Assembly (NCBI RefSeq): GCF_012971745.1
Contig: NZ_CP048834.1
Location: forward strand, 744,001-808,000
Direction: 5' to 3'
From: Starkeya sp. ORNL1
GTDB taxonomy: Bacteria; Pseudomonadota; Alphaproteobacteria; Rhizobiales; Xanthobacteraceae
DNA: 64,000 bases
Notes under the pieces: generated by a model
Database searches by the model: none
Told to the model about the DNA's origin: nothing
Seen by the model: only the letters and a program-made list of their open reading frames with translations
Shown here: positions 9,969 to 19,042 of the stretch, piece after piece
How positions within the stretch are numbered: the stretch's first letter is position 1
How the letters are laid out: every line of letters begins with the position of its first letter
Position numbers and translations under genes: made by a program

Positions 9969-11483
9969 ATGAGCTTCCTTCCAGATGCGGCCGCCTTCGC
10001 CGCGGCCTATGAGCGCGGCGAGGCGCAGATCGTCACGACCACGCTGGTCGCCGATCTCGAAACCCCGGTCTCGGCGTTCCTGAAGATCGCCGGCGAACGG
10101 GCGAACAGCTTCCTGCTGGAATCCGTCGAGGGTGGCGCCACGCGCGGGCGCTACTCGATGATCGGCATCGATCCGGACGTGATCTGGCGCTGCCGTGGCG
10201 ATGCCTCGGAGATCAACCGCCGCGCGCTCACCGAGGCGGAGGCGTTCGAGCCCTGTGCCGAGCCGCCTTTGCTCGCTTTGCGCGCGCTGGTGCGGGAATC
10301 CCGCATCAGCCTGCCGGAAGGCTCGCCGCCCATGGCGGCCGGCGTGTTCGGCTATCTCGGCTATGACATGGTGCGGCAGATGGAGCGTCTGCCGGAGGCC
10401 AAGCCCGACGTGCTGGGCGTGCCGGATGCCATCTTCATCCGCCCGACGGTGATGGTGGTGTTCGACCAGGTGCGCGACGAGCTCACCGTGGTCAGCCCGG
10501 TGCGCCCACACGCCGGCGTCACGGCCACGGCTGCCTTGGAGGCTGCGCACGAGCGGATCGAGCGGGTGATACGCGCCCTCGATGCGGCGTTGCCGAACGC
10601 CGAGACCGCCGACCCCTTCCACGAAGAGGTGATGCCGGTCTCCAATACGCCGCCGGATGAATTCCAGGCGATGGTCGAGCAGGCGAAGGAATATATCCGC
10701 GCCGGCGACATCTTCCAGGTGGTGCTCTCGCAGCGCTTCGAGGCGCCATTCGCGCTGCCGTCCTTCACGCTCTACCGCGCGCTCAGGCGGGTCAATCCCG
10801 CGCCGTTCCTGGTCTATTTCAATTTCGGCGACTTCGCGCTGGTCTGCTCCAGCCCCGAAATCCTGGTGCGGCTGCGCGACGAGACGGTCACCATCCGCCC
10901 CATCGCCGGCACCCGCCGTCGCGGGGCGACGCCGCATGAAGACAAGGCGCTGGAAGACGAGTTGCTGGCCGATCCGAAGGAGCGTGCCGAGCATCTGATG
11001 CTGCTCGATCTCGGCCGCAACGATGTCGGGCGAGTCGCCAAGATCGGCACGGTGAAGGTGACCGACAGCTTCTTCGTCGAGCGCTACAGCCAGGTGATGC
11101 ACATCGTCTCCAACGTCGAGGGCGATATCGACCCGCGGCGCGACGCGCTCGATGCGCTGGCCGCCGGTTTTCCGGCCGGCACGGTGTCCGGTGCGCCAAA
11201 GGTGCGGGCGATGGAGATCATCGACGAATTGGAGCGCGACAAGCGCGGCATCTATGCCGGGGCCATCGGCTATTTCGGCGCTGATGGCGAGATGGATACC
11301 TGCATCGTGCTGCGCACCGCCGTGGTGCGGAACGGGCGCATGTATGTCCAGGCCGGCGCCGGCATCGTCTATGACTCGGTGCCGGAGAGCGAGCAGCAGG
11401 AATGCATCAACAAGGCCCGTGCGCTGTTCCGCGCCGGCGAGGAGGCCGTGCGTTTCGCCGCGCGCGCCGGGCGGGGGCAATGA
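9969..11483 (+). CDS. trpE: anthranilate synthase component I
   Basis: 504 residues from ATG 9969, just after the ppiD stop; the reading frame extends upstream inside ppiD but the conserved protein begins here. With TrpG it converts chorismate and glutamine to anthranilate, the first committed step to tryptophan. The N-terminal domain holds LLESVEGGATRGRYSMIG, whose LLES segment is part of the tryptophan feedback site. The C-terminal chorismate-binding domain shows RPIAGTRRRG, DLGRNDVGRVAKIG, GTVSGAPKVRAMEIIDELE and QAGAGIVYDSVPESE. TrpE and TrpG are separate here, unlike the fused TrpE(G) of Rhizobium and relatives. Confidence 0.98.
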   Translation: MSFLPDAAAFAAAYERGEAQIVTTTLVADLETPVSAFLKIAGERANSFLLESVEGGATRGRYSMIGIDPDVIWRCRGDASEINRRALTEAEAFEPCAEPPLLALRALVRESRISLPEGSPPMAAGVFGYLGYDMVRQMERLPEAKPDVLGVPDAIFIRPTVMVVFDQVRDELTVVSPVRPHAGVTATAALEAAHERIERVIRALDAALPNAETADPFHEEVMPVSNTPPDEFQAMVEQAKEYIRAGDIFQVVLSQRFEAPFALPSFTLYRALRRVNPAPFLVYFNFGDFALVCSSPEILVRLRDETVTIRPIAGTRRRGATPHEDKALEDELLADPKERAEHLMLLDLGRNDVGRVAKIGTVKVTDSFFVERYSQVMHIVSNVEGDIDPRRDALDALAAGFPAGTVSGAPKVRAMEIIDELERDKRGIYAGAIGYFGADGEMDTCIVLRTAVVRNGRMYVQAGAGIVYDSVPESEQQECINKARALFRAGEEAVRFAARAGRGQ

Positions 11484-11574
11484 TGTCCCCTCGCCTCGCC
11501 TGCCGGCTTGACCGTGCCGCGCCGCGCGCCCTAGAGCTTGTAACGTCGGGGCGTGCCCGGCAGGCAGGCGCACG

Positions 11575-12180
11575 ATGATCCTTCTCGTCGACAATTATGA
11601 CAGCTTCACCTGGAACCTCGTCCACTATCTCGGTGGGCTCGGCGCCGAGGTGGAGGTGCGTCGCAACGATACGCTGACCGTCGACGAGGCGCTGGCGCTC
11701 AAGCCAGAGGCCATCGTCATCTCGCCCGGCCCCTGCACGCCGACCGAGGCCGGCATCTGCTGCGATCTCATCGCGCGCGCCGCCGAGGAGATTCCCGTGT
11801 TCGGCGTCTGCCTCGGCCACCAGGCGATCGGCCAGGTGTTCGGCGGCGACGTGATCCGCGCGCCGCTGCCGATGCACGGCAAGCTCTCCGATGTGCGCCA
11901 CCAGGGCGAGACGGTGTTCCGCGGCATAAACGGCCCGTTCAAGGCGACCCGCTACCATTCGCTGATCGTCAAGCGCGACACGCTGCCCGCCGGACTCAAG
12001 GTGACCGCGGAAACCGATGACGGCCTCATCATGGGCCTCTCGCATCGCGAATTGCCGGTGCATGGCGTGCAGTTCCACCCGGAGAGCATCGCCTCCGAGC
12101 ACGGCCACACCATATTGAAGAACTTCCTGGACCTTGCCCGCGCCTGGAATGCCGGGCCGCGGCGTTCGCGGGCGGCGTGA
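11575..12180 (+). CDS. trpG: anthranilate synthase component II (glutamine amidotransferase)
   Basis: 201 residues. Class I amidotransferase that delivers ammonia from glutamine to TrpE. The start [19 protein letters not shown] is characteristic. The nucleophile Cys lies in [12 protein letters not shown] (near residue 80) and the His/Glu pair in [12 protein letters not shown]. It follows trpE after 91 bases; the gap contains a 9-bp inverted repeat (11498-11506 with 11557-11565) whose right arm runs up to 10 bases from the start codon. The gene ends in a 4-base overlap with trpD (GTGA). Confidence 0.98.
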   Translation: MILLVDNYDSFTWNLVHYLGGLGAEVEVRRNDTLTVDEALALKPEAIVISPGPCTPTEAGICCDLIARAAEEIPVFGVCLGHQAIGQVFGGDVIRAPLPMHGKLSDVRHQGETVFRGINGPFKATRYHSLIVKRDTLPAGLKVTAETDDGLIMGLSHRELPVHGVQFHPESIASEHGHTILKNFLDLARAWNAGPRRSRAA

Positions 12181-13202
12181 GCAAAATGGAAAACCTCAAG
12201 AACCTGATCGGCAAGGTCGCGACCGGCACCGCATTGTCGCGCGAGGAATCGGCACACGCTTTCGACATCATGATGTCCGGCGAAGCCACGCCCTCGCAGA
12301 TCGGCGCACTGCTGATGGGCCTGCGGGTACGCGGCGAGAGCGTGGACGAGATTGCCGGCGCAGTTTCGACGATGCGCTCCAAGATGCTGCGCGTCGAAGC
12401 CCCCACGGGGGCGGTGGATGTGGTCGGCACCGGCGGCGACGCCTCCGGGTCCTACAATATCTCCACTTGCGCCTCCTTCATCGTCGCCGGCGCCGGCGTG
12501 CCGGTGGCCAAGCACGGCAATCGCGCGCTCTCCTCCAAGTCCGGAGCCGCCGACGTGCTGATGGCGCTGGGCGTGAAGATCGACCTCACGCCCGAGCAGA
12601 TCTCCCGCTGCATCGCCGAGGCCGGCATCGGCTTCATGTTCGCCCCCGCGCACCATCCGGCGATGAAGCATGTGGGCCCGACGCGGGTGGAGATGGGCAC
12701 GCGCACCATCTTCAACCTGCTGGGTCCACTGTCGAACCCGGCCGGCGTCACCCGGCAGATGGTCGGCGTGTTCGCGCGCAGCTGGATCGAACCGCTCGCC
12801 GAGGTGCTGCGGACGCTCGGCTCCACCAGCGCATGGGTGGTGCACGGCTCCGACGGGCTCGACGAGATCACCACCACCGGCCCGACCTATGTGGCGGAGC
12901 TGAAGAACGGCACGATCCGCAGCTTCGAGATCTCCCCAGCGAGCCTCGACATCGCGACCTCGACGCCGTCGGCGCTGAAGGGCGGCGACGGCACCGTCAA
13001 TGCCGTGGCGCTGCGCGCGGTGCTGGCGGGCGAACCGGGCGCCTATGCCGACGTCTCGCTGCTGAACGCCGCCGCCGCCTTGGTGGTGGCCGGCCGCGCC
13101 GACGACATTGCCGCCGGGCTCGACATTGCACGCGCCAGCCTGAAAGCGGGCAAGGCGAGCGAGGCGCTCGAGCGGCTCGTCGCGGTCTCCAACGCAGCCT
13201 GA
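12177..13202 (+). CDS. trpD: anthranilate phosphoribosyltransferase
   Basis: 341 residues from a GTG that overlaps the trpG stop; an ATG three codons later (12186) would give almost the same protein. It transfers phosphoribose from PRPP to anthranilate. Motifs: the PRPP-binding [16 protein letters not shown] near residue 82, [17 protein letters not shown], the anthranilate-contacting [18 protein letters not shown] and [12 protein letters not shown]. The overlap with trpG suggests translational coupling; trpC follows 12 bases later. Confidence 0.98.
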   Translation: MSKMENLKNLIGKVATGTALSREESAHAFDIMMSGEATPSQIGALLMGLRVRGESVDEIAGAVSTMRSKMLRVEAPTGAVDVVGTGGDASGSYNISTCASFIVAGAGVPVAKHGNRALSSKSGAADVLMALGVKIDLTPEQISRCIAEAGIGFMFAPAHHPAMKHVGPTRVEMGTRTIFNLLGPLSNPAGVTRQMVGVFARSWIEPLAEVLRTLGSTSAWVVHGSDGLDEITTTGPTYVAELKNGTIRSFEISPASLDIATSTPSALKGGDGTVNAVALRAVLAGEPGAYADVSLLNAAAALVVAGRADDIAAGLDIARASLKAGKASEALERLVAVSNAA

Positions 13203-13214
13203 GGAGGCATAGCG

Positions 13215-14027
13215 ATGGCAGATATTCTGGAACAGATCGGCGCCTACAAGCGTGAAGAAATCGCGATGGCGAAGCAGTCCAGGCCGCTCGCGAGTGTTCG
13301 CGCTGCGGCGGAAGCGGCGAGCCCGACGCGCGGCTTCCTGAAGGCGATCGAGCACAGCATTGCGACTGGCCACACCGCCCTGATTGCCGAGATCAAGAAG
13401 GCAAGCCCGTCGCGCGGCCTGATCCGTGCCGATTTCGATCCGCCCGCGCTCGCAAAAGCCTATGCGGCCGGCGGCGCGACCTGTCTGTCGGTGCTGACCG
13501 ACGCGCCCTCTTTCCAGGGCGCGCCGGAGTTCCTGACCAGCGCTCGCGCCTCCTGCGCGCTGCCGGCGCTGCGCAAGGATTTCATGTACGACCCGTACCA
13601 GCTGTATGAGGCTCGTGCCTGGGGCGCCGACGCCATCCTCGTCATCATGGCGGCGGTCGATGACGCTCTCGCGCTCGACCTTGTCGAAGGCGCCCACGGC
13701 CTCGGCATGGACGCGCTGGTGGAGGTGCATGACGGCGCCGAGCTCGATCGCGCCCTGAAGCTGCCGGCGCGGCTGATCGGCATCAACAACCGCAATCTGC
13801 GGACCTTCGAGACGTCGCTGGAGACGTCGGAACGCCTCGCGCCGCGCATCCCGGCGGACCGCATCATGGTGGGCGAGAGCGGCATCTTCACGCCGGCCGA
13901 CGTGGCACGGCTGGCCGAGGTCGGCATCCGTTCCATCCTGGTCGGCGAGAGCCTGATGCGGCAGGCCGACGTCACCGCGGCGACCCGCGCCTTGCTGGCG
14001 CCGGCCGTCCTGCGGGCGGCGGGCTGA
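13215..14027 (+). CDS. trpC: indole-3-glycerol phosphate synthase
   Basis: 270 residues with a good Shine-Dalgarno sequence (GAGGAGG) eight bases before ATG. The TIM-barrel enzyme closes the ring of carboxyphenylaminodeoxyribulose phosphate to indole glycerol phosphate. Motifs: catalytic Lys in [11 protein letters not shown], the second Lys in [23 protein letters not shown], and the phosphate-binding [12 protein letters not shown] and ILVGESLMR. There is no PRAI (TrpF) fusion. It is followed after 3 bases by moaC, so trpC, moaC and moeA are likely on one transcript, a common rhizobial arrangement. Confidence 0.98.
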   Translation: MADILEQIGAYKREEIAMAKQSRPLASVRAAAEAASPTRGFLKAIEHSIATGHTALIAEIKKASPSRGLIRADFDPPALAKAYAAGGATCLSVLTDAPSFQGAPEFLTSARASCALPALRKDFMYDPYQLYEARAWGADAILVIMAAVDDALALDLVEGAHGLGMDALVEVHDGAELDRALKLPARLIGINNRNLRTFETSLETSERLAPRIPADRIMVGESGIFTPADVARLAEVGIRSILVGESLMRQADVTAATRALLAPAVLRAAG

Positions 14028-14030
14028 GCC

Positions 14031-14519
14031 GTGGCCGCTGGCGAGGAACGTCTCACGCATCTCGACGCCACCGGCGCCGCGAACATGGTCGATGTCGCCG
14101 ACAAGGCGATCACCGACCGCACCGCCACGGCCGAAGGCCATGTGGTGATGACGCAGCAGACGCTGAACCTGATCCTGTCCGGCAATGCGAAGAAGGGCGA
14201 CGTGCTCGGCGCGGCGCGCATCGCCGGCATCATGGCGGCGAAGCGCACCCATGAGCTGATCCCGCTCTGCCATCCGCTGCAGCTGACCAAGGTCGCGGTG
14301 GAGATCGACGCCGATCCGGCGCTGCCGGGCCTCGTCGTGCGCGCGACCGTGCGCACCTCCGGCAAGACCGGGGTCGAGATGGAGGCGCTCACCGCGGTCT
14401 CCGTCGCCTGCCTCACCATCTATGACATGGCCAAGGCGGTGGAGCGCGGCATGCGCATCGAGGGCATCAGGGTCGTCGAGAAGGCCGGCGGCCGCTCGGG
14501 CCACTGGCAGGCGGACTGA
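14031..14519 (+). CDS. moaC: cyclic pyranopterin monophosphate synthase
   Basis: 162 residues, close to the E. coli length, with a GTG start immediately after trpC. MoaC converts 3',8-cyclo-7,8-dihydroGTP (the MoaA product) to cyclic pyranopterin monophosphate in molybdenum cofactor synthesis. Seen in sequence: [20 protein letters not shown] at the N-terminus, the active-site His region [13 protein letters not shown], and the conserved block [20 protein letters not shown] followed by DMAKA. The catalytic Lys lies in [12 protein letters not shown]. moeA follows two bases downstream. moaA is not in the window. Confidence 0.97.
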   Translation: MAAGEERLTHLDATGAANMVDVADKAITDRTATAEGHVVMTQQTLNLILSGNAKKGDVLGAARIAGIMAAKRTHELIPLCHPLQLTKVAVEIDADPALPGLVVRATVRTSGKTGVEMEALTAVSVACLTIYDMAKAVERGMRIEGIRVVEKAGGRSGHWQAD

Positions 14520-14521
14520 CC

Positions 14522-15739
14522 ATGGCGCTAATCCCGACTGAAGAAGCGCTGGCCCGGGTGCTCGCGGGCGCAGGCGCGCTGGACGCCGAGACCGTGCCGG
14601 TTGGCGAAGCGCACCATCGCGTGCTCGCCAGCGCGGTGATCGCCGGCCGCACCACGCCGGCGGCGGACGTCTCGGCGATGGACGGCTATGCGGTGCGTGC
14701 CGCCGATGTCGCGACCGTGCCGGTGACGCTGACACTCGCCGGCGAGGCGGCGGCGGGACGCCCGCATGACGGCACGCTGCAATCCGGCGAGACGGTACGC
14801 GTGTTTACCGGCGGCGTGATACCGGCTGGCGCCGACGCCGTCGTCATCCAGGAAGACACGCGCCGCGAAGGCGAGCGCATCACCATGCTGGAAGCGACGA
14901 CGCGTGGTCGGCACGTGCGTTTCGCCGGCGGCGACTTCGCCAAGGGCGACATCGTGCTTCAGGCCGGGCACCGGCTCACCGCCCGCGACCTCGCGCTCGC
15001 CGCCGCTGCCGACCATGCCAATCTCGAAGTGGTGCGCCGCCCGCGGGTCGGCATCTTCGCCACCGGCGACGAGTTGGTGCCGCCCGGCACCGGCGCCGGC
15101 CCGCATCAGGTGATCCTCTCCAACATCTATGCAGTGGGCGCCCTCGCCCGGCTTGCCGGCGCCGAGGTGGTCGATCTCGGCCGGCTTGCCGATACGCCGG
15201 ACGCGACGCGCGCCGGTCTCACCAGCGCCCTCGCCGCCGATCTCGATGTATTGGTGACGACCGGCGGCGCCTCGGTCGGCGATCATGATCTCGTCGCCCC
15301 GACGCTGCTCGGCCTCGGCATCGAGCTTGCCGTGCACAAGATCGCGCTGCGCCCGGGCAAGCCGCTGATGTTCGGCCACGCGAACGCCACCCGGATACTT
15401 GGCTTGCCCGGCAACCCGGTGTCGGCACATGTCTGCGCGCTGCTGTTCCTGGTGCCGCTGCTGCGCCGCCTCCAGGGCGAGACAGCGGGCGTCGACCGAT
15501 TGCCGCTGACGCCGGCGGAACTCGGCGTCGATCTCAAGGCCAATGATCTGCGGATGGATTTCATGCGCGCCGAGATCATCGGCCGGGGCGCTCGCGGGCC
15601 GATCGTGCGGCCGCTGCCGGTGCAGGATTCCTCCATGCTCCGCCTTCTCGCACGCGCCGACGCGCTGCTGGTGCGCCCGCCGCATGCGCCGGCGGGCCGC
15701 GCCGGGGACGCATGCGACATCGTGCTGCTCAACGACTGA
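14522..15739 (+). CDS. moeA: molybdopterin molybdenumtransferase
   Basis: 405 residues. MoeA inserts molybdate into adenylylated molybdopterin to give Mo-cofactor. The domains follow the usual order: an elongated N-terminal part with SAMDGYAVRAADV, a beta barrel with GEAAAGRPHDGTLQSGETV and RVFTGGVIPAGADAVVIQE, the MogA-like domain III with GIFATGDELVPPGTG and VTTGGASVGDHD, and the conserved LGLPGNPVSAHVCALLFLVP. The C-terminal domain IV ends DACDIVLLND. It is the last gene of the run starting at ppiD. Confidence 0.97.
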   Translation: MALIPTEEALARVLAGAGALDAETVPVGEAHHRVLASAVIAGRTTPAADVSAMDGYAVRAADVATVPVTLTLAGEAAAGRPHDGTLQSGETVRVFTGGVIPAGADAVVIQEDTRREGERITMLEATTRGRHVRFAGGDFAKGDIVLQAGHRLTARDLALAAAADHANLEVVRRPRVGIFATGDELVPPGTGAGPHQVILSNIYAVGALARLAGAEVVDLGRLADTPDATRAGLTSALAADLDVLVTTGGASVGDHDLVAPTLLGLGIELAVHKIALRPGKPLMFGHANATRILGLPGNPVSAHVCALLFLVPLLRRLQGETAGVDRLPLTPAELGVDLKANDLRMDFMRAEIIGRGARGPIVRPLPVQDSSMLRLLARADALLVRPPHAPAGRAGDACDIVLLND

Positions 15740-15797
15740 CCTCGCGGAATCCGGCCCGGCTCGTGCATGATCGCGCGGACGTAACGGAGCAGAGCCG

Positions 15798-16190
15798 ATG
15801 CAGATCAATCTCCCCGAAATCCTTGCCGAGGTGACCGCGGTGTTCCAGCGCTACGAGGCGGCGCTGGTCTCGAACGACGTGGCAACGCTCGACGCGCTGT
15901 TCTGGGACAGCCCGCTCACCATCCGCTATGGCGGAGCGGAGAATCTCTACGGCATCGAGGCGATCCGCGCCTTCCGTGCCGCGCGCTCGGCCATGGGGCT
16001 CGCCCGCAGCCTGGAGCGCACGGTCATCACCACCTACGGCACCGACATGGCGACCGCCGCGACGCTGTTCCGCCGGGCGGCGACCTCGGGCAAGGTCGGC
16101 CGGCAGATGCAGACCTGGATGCGTACGCCGGACGGCTGGAAAGTGGTCGCGGCCCATGTCTCGCTGATCGAGGAACCGGCCGCGGGCTGA
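15798..16190 (+). CDS. AtzH/HpxZ-like protein (DUF3225, SnoaL fold)
   Basis: 130 residues, fully within the size of DUF3225 proteins. In Pseudomonas sp. ADP, AtzH acts between AtzE and AtzF in cyanuric acid breakdown and is proposed to convert 1,3-dicarboxyurea to allophanate; HpxZ is the homologue in purine/oxalurate gene sets. Two residues reported as needed for AtzH catalysis, Tyr22 and Arg46, are matched here by Y19 (QRYEAAL) and R43 (TIRYGG), with the same 24-residue spacing. Other conserved pieces are [21 protein letters not shown] and [16 protein letters not shown] GntR regulator follows 81 bases later, and allophanate hydrolase lies convergent to both. Role in allophanate supply is inference from context; AtzE and AtzG are not in the window. 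Confidence 0.8.
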   Translation: MQINLPEILAEVTAVFQRYEAALVSNDVATLDALFWDSPLTIRYGGAENLYGIEAIRAFRAARSAMGLARSLERTVITTYGTDMATAATLFRRAATSGKVGRQMQTWMRTPDGWKVVAAHVSLIEEPAAG

Positions 16191-16271
16191 CGGGCCGGGG
16201 CACCCGCTATATGCTCCGAACCTTCAGTTGCAGCGGGCGAATCGCGCCCGATCCGGGAATTTCACCGTCGC

Positions 16272-16964
16272 ATGCGTTCCGTCCCCGCCCCCCTCGTCCC
16301 CACTGGTGATGCCGGACCCGCTCCGCGTGCCACGCGTGCAGAGGAGTTGCGCTTCCAGATCGCCGACGAGATCACGCGCGGCCTGCTGCCACCCGGCACC
16401 ACGCTGGACGAGACGGCGCTCGCCGCCCGCTTCGGCGTCTCCCGCACGCCGGTGCGCGAGGCGATCCGCGAACTCGCCGCCTCCGGCCTGGTCGACACCC
16501 GCCCGCACCGCGGCGCCGTGGTGGCGCGCCCGAGCGTCGAGCGGCTGCAGGCGATGTTCGACGTCATGGCCGAATTGGAGGCACTGTGCGCCGGGCTCTG
16601 CGCGCTGAAGATGAATCCGGCCGAGCGCCGCGCCTTCGAAGCGCTGCATGCGGAGATGGGAGACCTGATGCGAACCGGGGATTTCCTCGGCTATCGCGAG
16701 GCCAACGAGACCTTCCACACCTCGATCTATGCCGGCAGCCACAATGGCTATCTCGCCGAGATCACGCTCGGCACAAGGCGTCGGCTCTCGCCGTTCCGCC
16801 GCGCGCAGTTCCGCGCGCTGGGCCGGCTCGCGCTCTCCCACACCGAGCATGACCGGGTGGTCACCGCGATATTGCGCGGCGACCGGGACGGCGCCGCGGT
16901 GGCGATGCGCGACCATATCGTCATCGTCCATGACGCTTATGAGCAGTATGCTCAAAGCGTGTGA
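16272..16964 (+). CDS. GntR-family transcriptional regulator (FadR/FCD subfamily)
   Basis: 230 residues. The N-terminal winged helix-turn-helix (residues 20-85) shows LRFQIADEITRGLLPPGTTL, DETALAARFGVSRTPVREAI and RELAASGLVDTRPHRGAVVA, the GntR signature. The C-terminal all-helical FCD domain contains FDVMAELEALCAGLCA, ANETFHTSIYAGSHNGYL and a late MRDHI His. Together with the Asp/His residues before it this could bind a metal and a carboxylate effector. Placed between the AtzH-like gene and convergent atzF, it is the obvious candidate local regulator; the effector is unknown. An alternative is control of an unrelated catabolic set outside the window. Confidence 0.85.
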   Translation: MRSVPAPLVPTGDAGPAPRATRAEELRFQIADEITRGLLPPGTTLDETALAARFGVSRTPVREAIRELAASGLVDTRPHRGAVVARPSVERLQAMFDVMAELEALCAGLCALKMNPAERRAFEALHAEMGDLMRTGDFLGYREANETFHTSIYAGSHNGYLAEITLGTRRRLSPFRRAQFRALGRLALSHTEHDRVVTAILRGDRDGAAVAMRDHIVIVHDAYEQYAQSV

Positions 16965-17000
16965 TCGTAATTGCTTACGGTAAGTTCCTGATGTTATGCC

Positions 17001-18809
17001 TTAGATCGCAGCCGCCTCTACCTCCGCGGCGAGGAAGCCGCGCCAGCCGCCATAGGCGGTGATGTCACGCGCGGATGCCACTCCTGTCGCTTCGACCAGG
17101 AAGCCCTTCACGTCGGAACCGTCGTCCAGCGTGATGCTGCCGATGCCGAGCGGCGCCGGTATCTTCGCCAGGAACGGACCATAATTCTGCGCCGGCAGCG
17201 ACCACACCTCGCACGCGATCGGCGCGCCGCTTCCCGGTCGGCCGCGCAGTAGACCGGGCCGCCGAACCCGGCCTTCCGGCAACAAGTACAGCCGATAATC
17301 CGCATTGGTGCGGGCTTGCCGCACGAAGGTGCCGCCGGCCGCCAGTAATTCGCCATTGAGCGGCAAGCCGGACAGATGCGCGCCGAACAGCGCGATCTCG
17401 ATCCGCCCCGGCCCGGCAGTGGGCGTGGCGGGCGCGAGTGGAGGTAGCGCACGCCCTGTGGCGCCCATGGCGAGCCCGGTGCGGGCGTGGAAGGCCGCGC
17501 CGATCGCCGCAAGATGCGCGTCGCGCCCGGCCGGCGCCAGCAAGGTGATGCCGAACGGCGCACCGTCGCGGCGGATTTCGGAGGGTACGGCGAGGCCGCA
17601 CATATCGAGCAGGTTCACAAAATTGGTGTAGATTCCGAGATTGCTGTTCAGCCGCACCGGATCGGCATCGAGCTGCGCCAGCGTGTAGACGGTAGGCATG
17701 GTCGGCACCATCAACGCATCGAGCCCGGTCATCTCCTGTCGCGCCCGCGCCTTCAACTCGGCAAGGCGGTAGAGACCGCGGAACGCGTCGACCGCGCTCA
17801 GGGCCCGCCCCTGTTCGATGATGGAACGCACCACTGGATGAAAGGAATCCGGCCGGGATTCCAGGAAGCCGCCGACCGCGGCATAGCGTTCGGCGACCCA
17901 GGGACCGTCGTAAAGCAGGCGCGCCGCCTCGAAGAAGGGCTCCATCTCGATCTCGACGATATCGGCCCCAAGCGCACCGAGACGGGCCAGCGCGCGCACG
18001 AAGGCGCCTTCGGTCTCGCGATCGCCGAACGTCACGCAATCCACGCTGCGCGGCACGCCGATGCGTAGCTTCGGCGCCACGCCGCCGGCATGGCCAAGCG
18101 GCAGATCGCGCGAGAAGGGATCGGATGGGTCTGCCCCGGCCATCGCCTGTAACGCAGTGAAGGCATCGCCGACGGTGCGCGCGAACACCGAGACGCAATC
18201 GAGCGAACGACACGCCGGAACCACGCCGGTGGTCGAGACCAGGCCGAGGCTCGGCTTCAACCCGACGATATTGGTGAGCCCGGCGGGAATGCGGCCCGAA
18301 CCCGCGGTGTCGGTGCCGAGCGCAAATGGCACCAGCCCGGCGGAGACGGCAACGCCGGAACCGGAACTGGAGCCGCCCGGCACCAGATCGGCGCGGATCG
18401 GATTGCGCGGCGTGCCATAGGGCGAGCGGCGGCCGACAAGGCCGGTGGCGAACTGATCGAGATTGGTCTTGCCGACCACGATGGCGCCGGCCCGGCGCAG
18501 GCGCGCCACGCTCACAGCATCCTTGGTCGCCATATAGGCGAAGTCCGGGCAGGCGCAGGTGGTGGGCAGGCCGGCGACGTCGATATTGTCCTTCACCGCG
18601 AAGGGCACGCCGTAAAGCGGCAGCCGCTCGGGATCTGAGCCCTCCAACGACTTGAGCTGGGCGTGGATCGCCTTGGGTTCGGCAATGGCCGTGAACACCG
18701 CCGGGTCGTCATAGGCGGCGATGCGCGCCATGCAGGCCGCGAGTGTCTCCGCCGGTCGCGCCTTGCCTTGCCGATGAGCCGCCACGACCTCCGCGATTGT
18801 CTCGACCAA
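17001..18809 (-). CDS. atzF: allophanate hydrolase
   Basis: 602 residues from a TTG start, chosen because GGGAGG lies six bases before it and the length then matches AtzF; in-frame upstream codons lack a ribosome site. The enzyme hydrolyses allophanate to ammonia and carbon dioxide. The amidase-signature domain (residues 1 to about 440) has the Ser-cisSer-Lys triad: Lys in FAVKDNID (near 73), Ser in PGGSSSGSG (near 147) and Ser in DTAGSGRIPAG (near 170). The C-terminal domain (about 480-600: IALFGAHLSGLPLNGELLAA, CEVWSLP, GSDVKGFLVEA) is the AtzF-specific module and not present in simple amidases. No urea carboxylase accompanies it. It points toward the GntR gene, 36 bases from it, and is divergent from lexA. 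Confidence 0.93.
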   Translation of the reverse strand: MVETIAEVVAAHRQGKARPAETLAACMARIAAYDDPAVFTAIAEPKAIHAQLKSLEGSDPERLPLYGVPFAVKDNIDVAGLPTTCACPDFAYMATKDAVSVARLRRAGAIVVGKTNLDQFATGLVGRRSPYGTPRNPIRADLVPGGSSSGSGVAVSAGLVPFALGTDTAGSGRIPAGLTNIVGLKPSLGLVSTTGVVPACRSLDCVSVFARTVGDAFTALQAMAGADPSDPFSRDLPLGHAGGVAPKLRIGVPRSVDCVTFGDRETEGAFVRALARLGALGADIVEIEMEPFFEAARLLYDGPWVAERYAAVGGFLESRPDSFHPVVRSIIEQGRALSAVDAFRGLYRLAELKARARQEMTGLDALMVPTMPTVYTLAQLDADPVRLNSNLGIYTNFVNLLDMCGLAVPSEIRRDGAPFGITLLAPAGRDAHLAAIGAAFHARTGLAMGATGRALPPLAPATPTAGPGRIEIALFGAHLSGLPLNGELLAAGGTFVRQARTNADYRLYLLPEGRVRRPGLLRGRPGSGAPIACEVWSLPAQNYGPFLAKIPAPLGIGSITLDDGSDVKGFLVEATGVASARDITAYGGWRGFLAAEVEAAAI

Positions 18810-18949
18810 TACAAGCCTCCCGACTCTGCCGCCCCTGGCGCTATGCCCTTGCAATAGGCACTCTGCGCCAGATTGCATACAGGCAAATGTCGGGCCGCTT
18901 TGGCCGTCCACGGAAACGGCGGGGCATTAGCGGTATCTTTACTGTTGTG

Positions 18950-18964
18950 GAACACAAAAAGAAC
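18950..18964. promoter_or_regulatory. LexA (SOS) box upstream of lexA
   Basis: GAACACAAAAAGAAC is an exact GAAC-N7-GAAC direct repeat, the complement of the alphaproteobacterial LexA consensus GTTC-N7-GTTC. It lies 78 bases before the lexA start codon, as expected for autoregulation, in the region shared with the divergent atzF (about 140 bases from its start). Confidence 0.9.
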
Positions 18965-18976
18965 AGCTAGGTTTTT

Positions 18977-18991
18977 GTTCGTGCTTTGTTT
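18977..18991. promoter_or_regulatory. possible second, imperfect LexA box
   Basis: GTTCGTGCTTTGTTT has the GTTC-N7-GTTC spacing with one mismatch in the second half-site. It is 12 bases downstream of the perfect box and 51 bases before lexA. It may be a weak second operator or chance. Confidence 0.4.
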
Positions 18992-19042
18992 CGTTTGACT
19001 CGGGCCCGTCTTCGCCTGTGTCAGCCAGATCGAGGGGTCGGA

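Noticed and set aside
11952..14735. A 927-codon minus-strand open frame opposite the trp genes
   Set aside because: It is the complement of trpG, trpD, trpC, moaC and moeA, all with clear family motifs. Its translation is Arg/His/Asp/Gly-rich, as expected for antisense of GC-rich genes.
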